A DNA stretch of 64,000 nt from NCBI RefSeq assembly GCF_014650175.1, contig NZ_BMUL01000017.1, positions 62,001 through 126,000 of the forward strand, written 5' to 3'. Source of the stretch: Streptomyces termitum (lineage in GTDB: Bacteria; Actinomycetota; Actinomycetes; Streptomycetales; Streptomycetaceae). Shown here in pieces: positions 1 through 8,204 of this stretch. Made by a program: the position numbers and the translations under genes. Each line of letters starts with the position of its first letter. Position 1 is the first letter of the stretch. The notes under the pieces are model-generated. The model saw only the letters and a list, made by a program, of their open reading frames with translations, was not told where the DNA came from and ran no database searches.

Positions 1-955
1 CCCAGTAGGTCCAGCTCTGGTAGAGCAGCACCAGCGGAGTCGCGATGGCCGCGCACCACATCATGATCTTCAGCGTGTACGGGCTCGACGACGCGTTCTC
101 CACCGTCAGGCTCCACGCCGGGTCGAGCGAGGACGGCATGACGTCCGGGAAGAGCGCCAGGAAGAGCATCGCCACCGCGGCGGCGATCGTGACGCCCGAG
201 AGCGCGAACGACCAGCCCTCGCGCCCCGCCTTGATGGCGCCGATCGCGCCGACCAGCGCCACCGCGGCGACCAGCATCGCCGCGAGGCTCCAGGCGTCGC
301 CCGTGTGGACCTGGGTCCAGATCAGGAAGGCGACCGCGAGCACCGCCGTGACCAGGCCCAGCCGGAGCGCGAGCGCCCGGGCCCGGACCCGGATGTCACC
401 GACCGTCTTGAGGGCGGCGAAGACCGTGCCGTGGAAGGTGAAGAGGGTGAGCGTGACCAGACCGCCAAGGAGCGCGTACGGGTTGAGCAGGTCCCAGAAG
501 TTGCCGACGTACTCCATGTTCCCGTCGATCTTCACGCCCCGGACGATGTTGCCGAAGGCCACGCCCCACAGGATCGCGGGGATCAGCGAGGTCCAGAAGA
601 TCGCCTGCTCCCAGTTGCGCTGCCACGCCTCCTCGGGCCGCTTCGCGCGGTACTCGAAGGCGACGCCCCGGACGATGAGGCAGACCAGGATGATCAGCAG
701 CGGCAGGTAGAAGCCGGAGAAGAGGGTGGCGTACCACTCGGGGAAGGCGGCGAAGGTCGCGCCGCCGGCCGTGAGCAGCCACACCTCGTTGCCGTCCCAG
801 ACGGGTCCGATCGTGTTGATCAGGACCCGCTTCTCGGTCCGGTCGCGGGCCAGCAGCTTGGTGAGGATGCCGACCCCGAAGTCGAAGCCCTCCAGGAAGA
901 AGTAGCCGGTCCAGAGGACGGCGATGAGTACGAACCAGACGTCGTGGAGTTCCAT
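1..955 (-). CDS. cydB: Cytochrome bd ubiquinol oxidase subunit II (C-terminus cut by window edge)
   Basis: Subunit II of the cytochrome bd terminal oxidase, a membrane quinol:O2 oxidoreductase with high oxygen affinity. The reading frame starts at an ATG on the minus strand (955) with MELHDVWFVLIAVLWTGYFF. It then keeps the family pattern: the DFGVG motif, GPVWDGNEVWL around residue 58, and many hydrophobic helices. About 318 residues are present. CydB proteins are usually about 330-340 residues, so only the last few are missing. It lies 18 bp downstream of cydA on the same strand and is almost certainly co-transcribed with it under the Rex site further upstream. cydCD would be expected beyond the left edge, but that cannot be seen. 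Confidence 0.95.
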   Translation of the reverse strand, partial: MELHDVWFVLIAVLWTGYFFLEGFDFGVGILTKLLARDRTEKRVLINTIGPVWDGNEVWLLTAGGATFAAFPEWYATLFSGFYLPLLIILVCLIVRGVAFEYRAKRPEEAWQRNWEQAIFWTSLIPAILWGVAFGNIVRGVKIDGNMEYVGNFWDLLNPYALLGGLVTLTLFTFHGTVFAALKTVGDIRVRARALALRLGLVTAVLAVAFLIWTQVHTGDAWSLAAMLVAAVALVGAIGAIKAGREGWSFALSGVTIAAAVAMLFLALFPDVMPSSLDPAWSLTVENASSSPYTLKIMMWCAAIATPLVLLYQSWTYW

Positions 956-973
956 GCCTCGATCTCCTGAGCC

Positions 974-2491
974 TCAGTACGAGAAGGCCATGGGCCGGTC
1001 GGGGTCGCGGCTGTCCCCGCCGATCCGGGTGGGCGGGTTGAGGTCGTCGTCGGTGAGCTCGGGCGGACCGGCCTTGACGTACTTGACGAGGAGCTTGACC
1101 TCGACGACCGCGAGGATCGCGTAGAGCGAGGTGAAGACGATCATCGAGGTGAGCACCTCGCCCTGGGAGACCCCGGGGGAGACGGCGGCACTGGTGCGCA
1201 TCACGCCGTAGACGACCCACGGCTGACGGCCCATCTCGGTGAAGATCCAGCCCCAGGAGTTGGCGATCAGCGGGAAGAGCATGGTCCAGAGGGCCACGAT
1301 CCAGTACCACTTGCCGAGCTTCGGGCTGAGTGCCTTGTTCTTGAAGAGGACCAGGTTCGGCACCTCGTCCTCACCGGTCCTCAGGCCGGGGGAGAGCAGG
1401 AACTTCCTGCGGGTCAGCCAGAGGCCGACCACGCCGACCGCCAGCGAGGCCATGCCGAAGCCGATCATCCAGCGGAAGCCCCAGTAGGCGACCGGGATGT
1501 TGGGCCGGTAGTCGCCGGGGCCGTACTTCTCCTGCTCGGCCTTGTTGACGTCGTTGATGCCGGGGACGTACGAGTGGAAGTCGCCGTTGGCGAGGTAGGA
1601 CAGTATCCCGGGGATCTCGATGGCGACCTCGTTGTGGCCCTTGTCCACGTCGCCGATGGCGAAGATCGAGAAGGGCGCGGGCGCCTCTCCGTCCCACAGC
1701 GCCTCGGCGGCGGCCATCTTCATCGGCTGCTGCTTGAACATGACCTTGCCGAGCATGTCACCGCTGATGGCGGTGCCGAGACCGGCGATGATCAGGGTGA
1801 CCAGGCCGACCCGCAGCGAGGTCCGCATCACCGGGATGTGCCGCTTGCGCGCCAGGTGGAAGGCGGAGATGCCGACCATGAAGGCGCCGCCGACGAGGAA
1901 GGCGGCCGTCATGGTGTGGAAGAACTGGGTCAGCGCGGTGTTCTGGGTGAGCACCGCCCAGAAGTCTGTGAGTTCGGCGCGGGCGCCCTGGCCCCGGTCC
2001 TCGTTGATGCGGTAGCCGACCGGGTGCTGCATCCAGGAGTTCGCCGCCAGGATGAAGTACGCGGAGAGGACCGTGCCGATCGAGACCATCCAGATGCAGG
2101 CCAGGTGGATCTTCTTGGGGAGCTTGTCCCAGCCGAAGATCCACAGGCCGATGAAGGTGGACTCGAAGAAGAAGGCGATGAGCGCCTCGAAGGCGAGCGG
2201 GGCGCCGAAGATGTCGCCGACGAAGCGGGAGTAGTCCGACCAGTTCATGCCGAACTGGAACTCCTGCACGATGCCGGTGACGACGCCCATCGCGATGTTG
2301 ATGAGGAAGAGCTTCCCCCAGAACTTCGTCGCCCTGAGGTACTTCTCCTTCTCGGTCCGGACCCAGGCGGTCTGGAGACCGGCGGTGAGTGCGGCGAGGG
2401 AGATCGTCAGGGGGACGAAAAGAAAGTGGTAGACGGTGGTGATGCCGAACTGCCAGCGCGCCAACGTCTCCGGCGCCAAAGCGAGGTCCAC
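974..2491 (-). CDS. cydA: Cytochrome bd ubiquinol oxidase subunit I
   Basis: Catalytic subunit I of cytochrome bd oxidase, which carries the three haems and the quinol site in the cytoplasmic membrane. The protein has 505 residues, the usual size. Visible landmarks are His22 in the first helix (b595 ligand position), His190 or so in QFFHTMTAAFLVGG (b558 ligand region) and the GRQPW signature near residue 410. The start is a GTG at 2491 with AAGGAG about 9 bases upstream. The gene heads a cydAB operon. The palindromic Rex operator 85-100 bp upstream implies induction when the NADH/NAD+ ratio rises under oxygen limitation, as known for streptomycetes. Confidence 0.97.
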   Translation of the reverse strand: MDLALAPETLARWQFGITTVYHFLFVPLTISLAALTAGLQTAWVRTEKEKYLRATKFWGKLFLINIAMGVVTGIVQEFQFGMNWSDYSRFVGDIFGAPLAFEALIAFFFESTFIGLWIFGWDKLPKKIHLACIWMVSIGTVLSAYFILAANSWMQHPVGYRINEDRGQGARAELTDFWAVLTQNTALTQFFHTMTAAFLVGGAFMVGISAFHLARKRHIPVMRTSLRVGLVTLIIAGLGTAISGDMLGKVMFKQQPMKMAAAEALWDGEAPAPFSIFAIGDVDKGHNEVAIEIPGILSYLANGDFHSYVPGINDVNKAEQEKYGPGDYRPNIPVAYWGFRWMIGFGMASLAVGVVGLWLTRRKFLLSPGLRTGEDEVPNLVLFKNKALSPKLGKWYWIVALWTMLFPLIANSWGWIFTEMGRQPWVVYGVMRTSAAVSPGVSQGEVLTSMIVFTSLYAILAVVEVKLLVKYVKAGPPELTDDDLNPPTRIGGDSRDPDRPMAFSY

Positions 2492-2575
2492 GTCGTCTTC
2501 TCCTTACATCGCCGTGGTCACATCGGCAGTCTGCCCCTTTGATCCCACCCATCTCGGGATGAACGGGGACACGCT

Positions 2576-2591
2576 TGTGAACGCGTTCACA
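2576..2591. promoter_or_regulatory. Rex operator upstream of cydAB
   Basis: TGTGAACGCGTTCACA is a perfect 16-bp palindrome, identical to the Streptomyces Rex operator as I know it. The sequence continues as ...TTCACATTCACAAG, so a second TTCACAA half-site follows directly and could pair with the TTGTGAA on the left. Rex is a redox-sensing repressor released by NADH. Placement upstream of cydA fits its known regulon. Confidence 0.93.
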
Positions 2592-2696
2592 TTCACAAGC
2601 ATTATGACTCATACGAAATGCGTACTGGAGAGGGGGGGGCCTGTACCGCCGGTCACACTCTTCCCCGCGACTTCAACGCATCGTTGAACTCGCGGC

Positions 2697-2900
2697 ATGC
2701 TCCTTCGGATACGCCTGACACGGCCGGCTGGACACACCACGGCCACCCTCGACGAGACCCCCACCGCCGGCGCCCTCCGGGACGCCCTGCCGATCGCCTC
2801 CACCGCCCGCACCCGGGGCGGGGAGGTCCACTTCGACACCCCGGTCCCCCGGGGCGGGGCTTGCCGGCCGGCAAGCCCGTGCAACCCGCCCGGCCCCGCG
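2697..2900 (+). pseudogene. Remnant of a cyclophilin-like fold protein gene
   Basis: The first ~50 codons read MLLRIRLTRPAGHTTATLDE, continue with TPTAGALRDALPIASTARTR and end GGEVHFDTPVP. This closely resembles the N-terminus of the small (~120 residue) cyclophilin-like proteins of COG2164/DUF3830 type, where WGEEVYF is usual in place of RGGEVHF. The frame then passes directly into GGACRPASPCNPPGP, which faintly recalls the C-terminal part of the same family, so the middle may be deleted. No stop occurs for over a kilobase in this frame because it runs antisense through hisC. I read it as a decayed gene, not an expressed one. Similarity is from memory and unsearched. Confidence 0.5.
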
Positions 2901-2911
2901 CGGGGCCGGGC
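2857..2911. terminator. Two adjacent palindromes between converging genes
   Basis: 2857-2878 is a perfect 22-bp palindrome (GGGCTTGCCGG/CCGGCAAGCCC). 2888-2911 is a second perfect 24-bp palindrome (GCCCGGCCCCGC/GCGGGGCCGGGC). They sit just past the 3' end of hisC (minus strand) and of the plus-strand gene remnant, where a bidirectional terminator is expected. Neither has a U-tract, which is normal in high-GC actinobacteria. Confidence 0.6.
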
Positions 2912-2933
2912 GCGCCGCGTGACCCGCGCCGGG

Positions 2934-4031
2934 TCAGAGGCTCTGACGGAAACCCTCCGCCGCCTTCAGGAACAGGTCGTTCGCCTCGGTCTCGCCGATC
3001 GTGACGCGCACGCCCTCGCCCGCGAACGGCCGCACCACCACGCCGTGCCGCTCGCACTCCGCCGCGAAGTCCGCGGTCCGCTCGCCGAGCCGCAGCCAGA
3101 CGAAGTTCGCCTGGGTGTCCGGCACGGTCCAGCCCTGGGCCACGAGCCCCGCGTGGACCCGCTTGCGCTCCGCCACCAGCGAACCGACGCGCCCGAGCAG
3201 CTCGTCCTCGGCCCGCAGCGAGGCCACCGCCGCGTCCTGCGCCAGCTGGCTCACGCCGAACGGCACCGCCGTCTTGCGCAGCGCCGCCGCCACCGGCTCG
3301 TGGGCGATGGCGAAGCCGACCCGCAGCCCCGCCAGGCCGTACGCCTTGGAGAAGGTGCGCAGCACCGCCACGTTCGGCCGGTCCCGGTAGAGCTCCACGC
3401 CGTCCGGCACCTCGACGTCGCGCACGAACTCCTTGTACGCCTCGTCGAGGACCACCAGCACGTCGGAGGGGACCCGGTCGAGGAAGCGCTCCAGCTCCGC
3501 CCGGCGCACCGCGGTGCCCGTGGGGTTGTTGGGGTTGCAGACGAAGATCAGCCGGGTCCGGTCGGTGATCGCCTCGGCCATCGCGTCGAGGTCGTGCACC
3601 TCGCCGTCGGTCAGCGGGACCCGCACCGAGGTGGCGCCGCTGATCTGGGTGATGATCGGGTACGCCTCGAAGGAGCGCCAGGCGTAGATCACCTCGTCGC
3701 CCGGCCCGGCCGTGGCCTGGAGCAGCTGCTGGGCCACGCCGACCGAACCGGTGCCGGTGGCGATGTGGGAGACCGGCACGCCGAAGCGCTCGGCCAGCTC
3801 CGCCGTCAGCCCCGTGCAGGCCATGTCCGGGTAGCGGTTGAAGCTGCCGGCGGCGGCCAGCGCGCTCTCCAGGACGCCGGGGAGCGGCGGGTAGGGGTTC
3901 TCGTTCGAGGACAGCTTGAAGGCGACCGGACCGCCCGCGGCGGCCGGCTTGCCCGGCTTGTAGGTGGGGACGCCGTCCAGCTCGGCGCGCAGCTTGGGGC
4001 TGCCGGTGCTCGTCCCGCTGGTCTCGCTCAC
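2934..4031 (-). CDS. HisC-type aminotransferase (histidinol-phosphate or aromatic amino acid)
   Basis: Fold-type I PLP-dependent aminotransferase of the HisC family, about 365 residues. The start is taken as a GTG at 4031, with GAGGAGG 8 bases upstream, giving VSETSGTSTGSPKLRAELDG. An in-frame ATG further out has no ribosome site. Signature pieces are KLSSNENPYPP near the N-terminus, FVCNPNNPTGT, LDEAYKEFV and the PLP lysine in TFSKAYGLAGLRVGF. The gene is not in a his operon, and the LDGVPTYKPGK opening is typical of the isolated actinobacterial paralogue (often called hisC2 or pat). It may therefore act on phenylalanine or other aromatic amino acids instead of, or besides, histidinol phosphate. 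Substrate cannot be decided here. Confidence 0.88.
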   Translation of the reverse strand: MSETSGTSTGSPKLRAELDGVPTYKPGKPAAAGGPVAFKLSSNENPYPPLPGVLESALAAAGSFNRYPDMACTGLTAELAERFGVPVSHIATGTGSVGVAQQLLQATAGPGDEVIYAWRSFEAYPIITQISGATSVRVPLTDGEVHDLDAMAEAITDRTRLIFVCNPNNPTGTAVRRAELERFLDRVPSDVLVVLDEAYKEFVRDVEVPDGVELYRDRPNVAVLRTFSKAYGLAGLRVGFAIAHEPVAAALRKTAVPFGVSQLAQDAAVASLRAEDELLGRVGSLVAERKRVHAGLVAQGWTVPDTQANFVWLRLGERTADFAAECERHGVVVRPFAGEGVRVTIGETEANDLFLKAAEGFRQSL

Positions 4032-4105
4032 AGTGTGGCCTCCTCGACCGTCCGTACCGCCAATGCTCCTCACCTTATGAGGATTCCGGCCCGGTGCGAA
4101 TGGGC

Positions 4106-4137
4106 TGTGGACAACAGGCCCGCAACACTGTGGACGA
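4106..4137 (-). promoter_or_regulatory. Pair of DnaA boxes in the hisC/lacI gap
   Basis: 4106-4114 reads TGTGGACAA, i.e. TTGTCCACA on the minus strand, the perfect Streptomyces DnaA box. 4129-4137 reads TGTGGACGA (TCGTCCACA), one mismatch away, in the same orientation with 23-bp spacing. They sit in the 406-bp gap between divergent hisC and lacI-type genes, close to the hisC start. High-affinity DnaA-box clusters away from oriC that titrate DnaA are known in S. coelicolor. Whether this is the same locus is not something I can confirm. Confidence 0.65.
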
Positions 4138-4361
4138 CGGTCCCGCGCGACCCCGTCCGACCCCCTCGGAAGAACAGGGGGGCGCGCGACCGGGTGGCGC
4201 GCGCCGGTGGCGAGCGCCGTGGCGCGCGTCCCCCGTAGAGGTGAGTTGAGACCTCTTCGAGACCTCTGCGCCTCTCCGGGCCCATCCCTCCCTGAGCCGC
4301 AACATCATACGAGGAACCCAGCAACGGCCTTTGAAAGAAAGGCTTTTACCTCACTTCGATC

Positions 4362-4391
4362 ATGCAGAAACGTACCTGTCTGTCTCTGCAT
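4362..4391. promoter_or_regulatory. Possible operator of the LacI-type regulator
   Basis: ATGCAGA (4362-4368) and TCTGCAT (4385-4391) form an inverted repeat with a 16-base spacer, 47 bp before the regulator start, in a locally AT-rich promoter stretch. Autoregulation is common for LacI proteins. This is inference from position and symmetry only. Confidence 0.35.
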
Positions 4392-4437
4392 ATGCGGCCG
4401 CCCGGCCCACCCCTCATCGCCCTACTATCGGCTCGCC

Positions 4438-5544
4438 ATGACAGCAGCAGGGAAGCACCAGGTGAGCCGGGCACAGACCCGGGGAAGCCGGCAGGGCCGG
4501 GCGGGCATCCGGGACGTCGCCGCCGCCGCCGGGGTATCCATCACGACTGTCTCCGACGCGCTCAACGGCAAGGGACGACTCCCGGACGCCACCCGGCGGC
4601 ACGTGCGCGAGGTCGCCGACCGGCTGGGCTACCGCCCGTCCGCCGCCGCCCGCACGCTCCGCACCGGCAAGTCGGGGCTCATCGGCCTGACCGTGACCAC
4701 GTACGGGGATGAACCTTTCACCTTCACGGAGTTCGCCTACTTCGCGGAGATGGCGAGAGCGGCCACCTCGGCCGCGCTGGCGCGCGGCTACGCCCTCGTG
4801 ATCCTCCCCGCGACCTCACGCCATGACGTCTGGTCGAACGTCGCCCTCGACGGCACCGTCGTCATCGACCCCTCCGACCACGACCCGGTCGTCACCGAGC
4901 TCGTCCGCCAGGGCCTCCCCGTCGTCTCCGACGGGCGCCCAGCCGGCACGCTGCCGGTGACCGCCTGGGTCGACAACGACCACGAGGCGGCCGTCCTCGA
5001 CCTCCTCGACCACCTCGCCGCCGCCGGGGCGCGCCGCATCGGCCTGCTCACCGGCACCACCACCGACACCTACACCCGCCTCTCCACCACCGCGTACCTC
5101 AACTGGTGCGAGCGGGTCGGCCAGGACCCCGTCTACGAGGCGTACCCGGCCCACGACCCGTGCGCGGGCGCCGTCGCGGCCGACCGGCTGCTCGCCCGCC
5201 CCGACCGGCCCGACGCGGTCTACGGCCTCTTCGACCCCAACGGAACCGACCTCCTCGCCGCCGCCCGCCGCTACGGGCTGCGCGTCCCGGACGACCTGCT
5301 GCTGGTCTGCTGCAGCGAGTCGACCGTCTACGCCACCACCGAACCGCCCATCACCACGCTCTCGCTCAAACCGCGCCGCATCGGCACCGCCGTCGTCCAG
5401 CTCCTCATCGACGCCATCGAGGGGATCGAGAACGACGGACCGGTCGAGCAGGTGATACCGACCGAGCTCATCGTCCGCACCTCCTCGCAGCGCCGCTCGC
5501 CGCGGACGACGGTCAGCCCGCCCCGCACGCCCACCCAGGACTGA
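4438..5544 (+). CDS. LacI/GalR family transcriptional regulator
   Basis: DNA-binding regulator of 368 residues. A helix-turn-helix spans roughly residues 22-45 (IRDVAAAAGVSITTVSDALN), followed by the hinge and a periplasmic-binding-protein-like ligand domain with TTLSLKPRRIG near the end. The ATG at 4438 gives a family-typical N-terminus of about 20 residues before the HTH. Earlier in-frame codons run through a promoter-like AT-rich stretch and are unlikely starts. The ligand is not identifiable: no sugar transport or catabolic gene lies beside it. It is divergent from hisC and followed by a strong terminator, so it is probably transcribed alone. Confidence 0.9.
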   Translation: MTAAGKHQVSRAQTRGSRQGRAGIRDVAAAAGVSITTVSDALNGKGRLPDATRRHVREVADRLGYRPSAAARTLRTGKSGLIGLTVTTYGDEPFTFTEFAYFAEMARAATSAALARGYALVILPATSRHDVWSNVALDGTVVIDPSDHDPVVTELVRQGLPVVSDGRPAGTLPVTAWVDNDHEAAVLDLLDHLAAAGARRIGLLTGTTTDTYTRLSTTAYLNWCERVGQDPVYEAYPAHDPCAGAVAADRLLARPDRPDAVYGLFDPNGTDLLAAARRYGLRVPDDLLLVCCSESTVYATTEPPITTLSLKPRRIGTAVVQLLIDAIEGIENDGPVEQVIPTELIVRTSSQRRSPRTTVSPPRTPTQD

Positions 5545-5584
5545 CGGCACCGGGCCGCACCGAGCGGGATGCGGCACCGGGCGT

Positions 5585-5621
5585 GGCCGGGCCCCGGAAG
5601 AACCCCTTCCGGGGCCCGGCC
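5585..5621 (+). terminator. Strong hairpin terminator after the lacI-type gene
   Basis: A 16-bp perfect stem (GGCCGGGCCCCGGAAG with its complement at 5606-5621) and a 5-base loop lie 40 bp after the stop codon. The rest of the 338-bp gap up to 5882 holds an imperfect inverted repeat GGTGAA (5736-5741)/TTCACC (5759-5764) and a TATGAT (5800-5805) that could be a -10 element for the next gene. I see no further gene in it. Confidence 0.75.
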
Positions 5622-5882
5622 GCGCCCGGGAACGGAACGCCGTCCTCGTCCCTGCCCGTGGGCGAGGAGGGCGAAACCGGCCGCCACACCGGACCCGACC
5701 CTGGACCGGACCTTCTCAATTCGGGCGAAACAACCGGTGAACCCGGAGCGAACCCGGATTCACCACCCCTGGTGCGTCACACAGGCGGACCCTCATTCCT
5801 ATGATGGGCGCACGACACCGCGGACCCCCCGACCAGGCCGGTCCGCGATGTGCAGGGCATCGCGACGGTGGTGGAGGGGTCG

Positions 5883-7355
5883 ATGACTCAGGGGGCCGGG
5901 CAGGAGCCCGTGGAACGAACGGCGACATTGCGTGACTTCCGCGTGCCGCCGTACGCCCGCGTGCCCGTACAGGGCCATGCCGCGGAGCCGCCCTCCGCGC
6001 CCTCCGATCCCACGCTCCACCTGGGCACCCGCCCGGCCGCGTTCCCCGCGCCGGCCGCCGCCCACCCGGAGCCCGCGGCACACGCCGCGCACCCGGAACC
6101 CCCGGCGGGCCCCGCACCGGCCGCCCCTCCGGAGTTCCCGGCCGGTCACGCGCCGGCCGCCCACCCGGAGCCCGCGGCGCGCCCCGAGCCCGCCGCGTAC
6201 CGGGAGCGGGCCGCCTACGCCGAGGCCCCGGCGCACCCCGCGCCGGCCGCCCCGCACGAGCCGGCGCCCCGGGCCGAGCCGGCCGCCGCCGCGCCCGTAC
6301 CCCCGGCCGCCCCCGTGCACGCGCCCGCGCCCGCCCCCGTACAGACTCCCGTGCGGGCCGTCGCGGGTGACTCCGGGCACCCCGGGGCCGGCTATCCGGC
6401 GGACGGGCACTCCGACGGCTTCCCGGACGGCTACACGCCGACCGAGCGCGACCTCCCGGTCATCCAGCGCGGCGACACCGTCCAGGTGCCCGTGGTACCG
6501 ACCGCCGCCCCGGCGCCCGCCGCCCCGGGCGACGGCCCCGGCCCGCTCTACGTCGTCGGCGACGTCCACGGCTACCTCGACGAACTCGTCGCCGCCCTGC
6601 GCGCGCAGGGCCTCATCGACGAGAACGGCGGCTGGGCCGCGGGCAACGCCCGGCTGTGGTTCCTCGGCGACTTCACCGACCGGGGCCCCGACGGCATCGG
6701 CGTCATCGACCTCGTCATGCGCCTCTCCGCCGAGGCCGCCGCCGCCGGCGGCTACTGCAAGGCGCTCATGGGCAACCACGAGCTGCTCCTCATCGGCGCC
6801 AAGCGCTTCGGCGACACCCCGGTCAACTCCGGCGCCGGCACCGCCACCTTCCAGGCCGCCTGGCTGCTCAACGGCGGGCAGAAGCACGACATGGACCGCC
6901 TCCAGGACGTCCACCTCCAGTGGATGTCCCGGCTCGACGCCGTCGTCCGCGAGGACGACCACCTGCTGCTGCACTCCGACACCACCGCGTACCTGGAGTA
7001 CGGCGAGACCATCGAGGACGTCAACGACACCGTCCACGAGGTCCTCACCCGCAACGACGCCGACGAGGTCTGGGACCTCTTCCGGAAGTTCACCAAGCGC
7101 TTCGCCTTCCGCGACGAGGCCGGCCCGCAGGCCGTCCAGGAGCTGCTCGGCACCTACGGCGGCTCGCGGATCGTGCACGGCCACAGCCCGATCCCGTACC
7201 TCCTCGGCCAGGTCGGCACGGAGGACGGCGAGGAGGACTCCCGCCCGGTCGTCGACGGCCCCCACGTCTACGCCGACGGGCTCGCCATCGCCATGGACGG
7301 CGGCGTGACCATGGCCGGGAAACTGCTCGTGGTCCGCCTCCCACTGGGGGCCTGA
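5883..7355 (+). CDS. Metallophosphoesterase (PPP-type Ser/Thr phosphatase fold) with long Ala/Pro-rich N-terminus
   Basis: A 490-residue protein. Residues 1 to about 215 are low-complexity Ala/Pro/Glu-rich sequence with repeats such as AHPEPAA and are probably disordered. From about residue 220 a calcineurin-like phosphoesterase domain shows its metal-binding motifs in order: GDVHG (~226), GDFTDRGP (~261), GNHE (~297) and VHGHSPIP (~431). The family hydrolyses phosphoprotein or dinucleoside polyphosphate substrates using two metal ions, but the actual substrate is unknown. The ATG at 5883 has GGAGGGG 5 bases upstream and is preferred over an in-frame ATG at 5850. The C-terminus is tidy and there is no membrane segment. 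Confidence 0.85.
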   Translation: MTQGAGQEPVERTATLRDFRVPPYARVPVQGHAAEPPSAPSDPTLHLGTRPAAFPAPAAAHPEPAAHAAHPEPPAGPAPAAPPEFPAGHAPAAHPEPAARPEPAAYRERAAYAEAPAHPAPAAPHEPAPRAEPAAAAPVPPAAPVHAPAPAPVQTPVRAVAGDSGHPGAGYPADGHSDGFPDGYTPTERDLPVIQRGDTVQVPVVPTAAPAPAAPGDGPGPLYVVGDVHGYLDELVAALRAQGLIDENGGWAAGNARLWFLGDFTDRGPDGIGVIDLVMRLSAEAAAAGGYCKALMGNHELLLIGAKRFGDTPVNSGAGTATFQAAWLLNGGQKHDMDRLQDVHLQWMSRLDAVVREDDHLLLHSDTTAYLEYGETIEDVNDTVHEVLTRNDADEVWDLFRKFTKRFAFRDEAGPQAVQELLGTYGGSRIVHGHSPIPYLLGQVGTEDGEEDSRPVVDGPHVYADGLAIAMDGGVTMAGKLLVVRLPLGA

Positions 7356-7521
7356 GCCTCACCCTGCGCATCCGGCGGAGGCGATTTCCCGAAACCCCCT
7401 GTCAGCACGCCCGGTCACGGCCCTACCATCGGTTCCCCCTAGGCAGGCTTCTCCTCCGCTTCCGCCCGGACCGGCGCCCTTCCGCGCCCGGTCCCGGCCT
7501 GACGAGCATCGGGGGATGCAC

Positions 7522-8169
7522 ATGAACGTGGCTCCGCATCTGCTGACCGAGGACCGCGCCGAGTACGAACGGGTCCTCGACGAAGCACTCGGCTCCGCCC
7601 GGGAACGGCCGGAACTCGCCGGAACCGGCGGGCGGCTGACGCCCGCCCAGCTCCGCGCCATGGCCCTGAACGCGACGGCGCTGATCACCACGGCGGCGGC
7701 GGCCGAGTACGAGCACTTCGTCAAGGTCCGGGAGGAGAACCGGGCCGCCTCCAACCGGCCCCGGGCCGCCGGGCCCGACGAGTCGCCGGGCGCGGTCGCG
7801 GTGCTGACCGTCCTCGTCCCGGTGCTCGCCGGGACGGCCGCCGCGATCTTCCTGCTGGTCGGGGCGCTGGTCCACGTGATCGCGCCGCGCGCCGCGCTGG
7901 GCACCACCCTGCTGACCGCCGGACTGGCCTTCGGCGCGCTGGCCGCCGCCGGGCTGCTCTGCGCGGGCGCGGGACTGCTGCTGACCGCGCTGCGCAACAG
8001 CCCCGCCGAGGTCAGCGGCGCCCCGGCGCCCGAGGACGAGCTGGCCCTCGCCCGCGCGGCCTGGCGGCACGCCCTCCTGGAGCAGGGCGTCGTGCCCTTC
8101 CTGCACGCCGCCCTCGCCGCCACCGCCCCCGACCCGGCGGAACCCCCACCGGACCCGGCCCTGCCCTGA
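7522..8169 (+). CDS. Uncharacterised protein with two membrane helices
   Basis: About 215 residues with no family I recognise. The N-terminal ~90 residues are soluble and helical (DRAEYERVLDEALGSARERP, then a stretch including AEYEHFVKVREEN). Two hydrophobic segments follow around residues 97-120 and 130-160 (VAVLTVLVPVLAGTAAAIFL; LLTAGLAFGALAAAGLLCAG), then a short soluble C-terminus (ELALARAAWRHALLEQGV) ending Pro-rich. Two adjacent ATGs are possible. 7522 is chosen because GGGGG lies 6 bases before it, whereas 7516 abuts that G-run. It probably sits in the membrane with both ends inside. It follows the phosphatase gene by 166 bp. Confidence 0.75.
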   Translation: MNVAPHLLTEDRAEYERVLDEALGSARERPELAGTGGRLTPAQLRAMALNATALITTAAAAEYEHFVKVREENRAASNRPRAAGPDESPGAVAVLTVLVPVLAGTAAAIFLLVGALVHVIAPRAALGTTLLTAGLAFGALAAAGLLCAGAGLLLTALRNSPAEVSGAPAPEDELALARAAWRHALLEQGVVPFLHAALAATAPDPAEPPPDPALP

Positions 8170-8204
8170 CGGCCCCGGTCGGACCCCGCCGGATCCGGCG
8201 GCCC

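Noticed and set aside
4207..4437. In-frame upstream extension of the LacI-type regulator
   Set aside because: The stretch is AT-rich, promoter-like and not conserved-looking. The ATG at 4438 places the HTH correctly.
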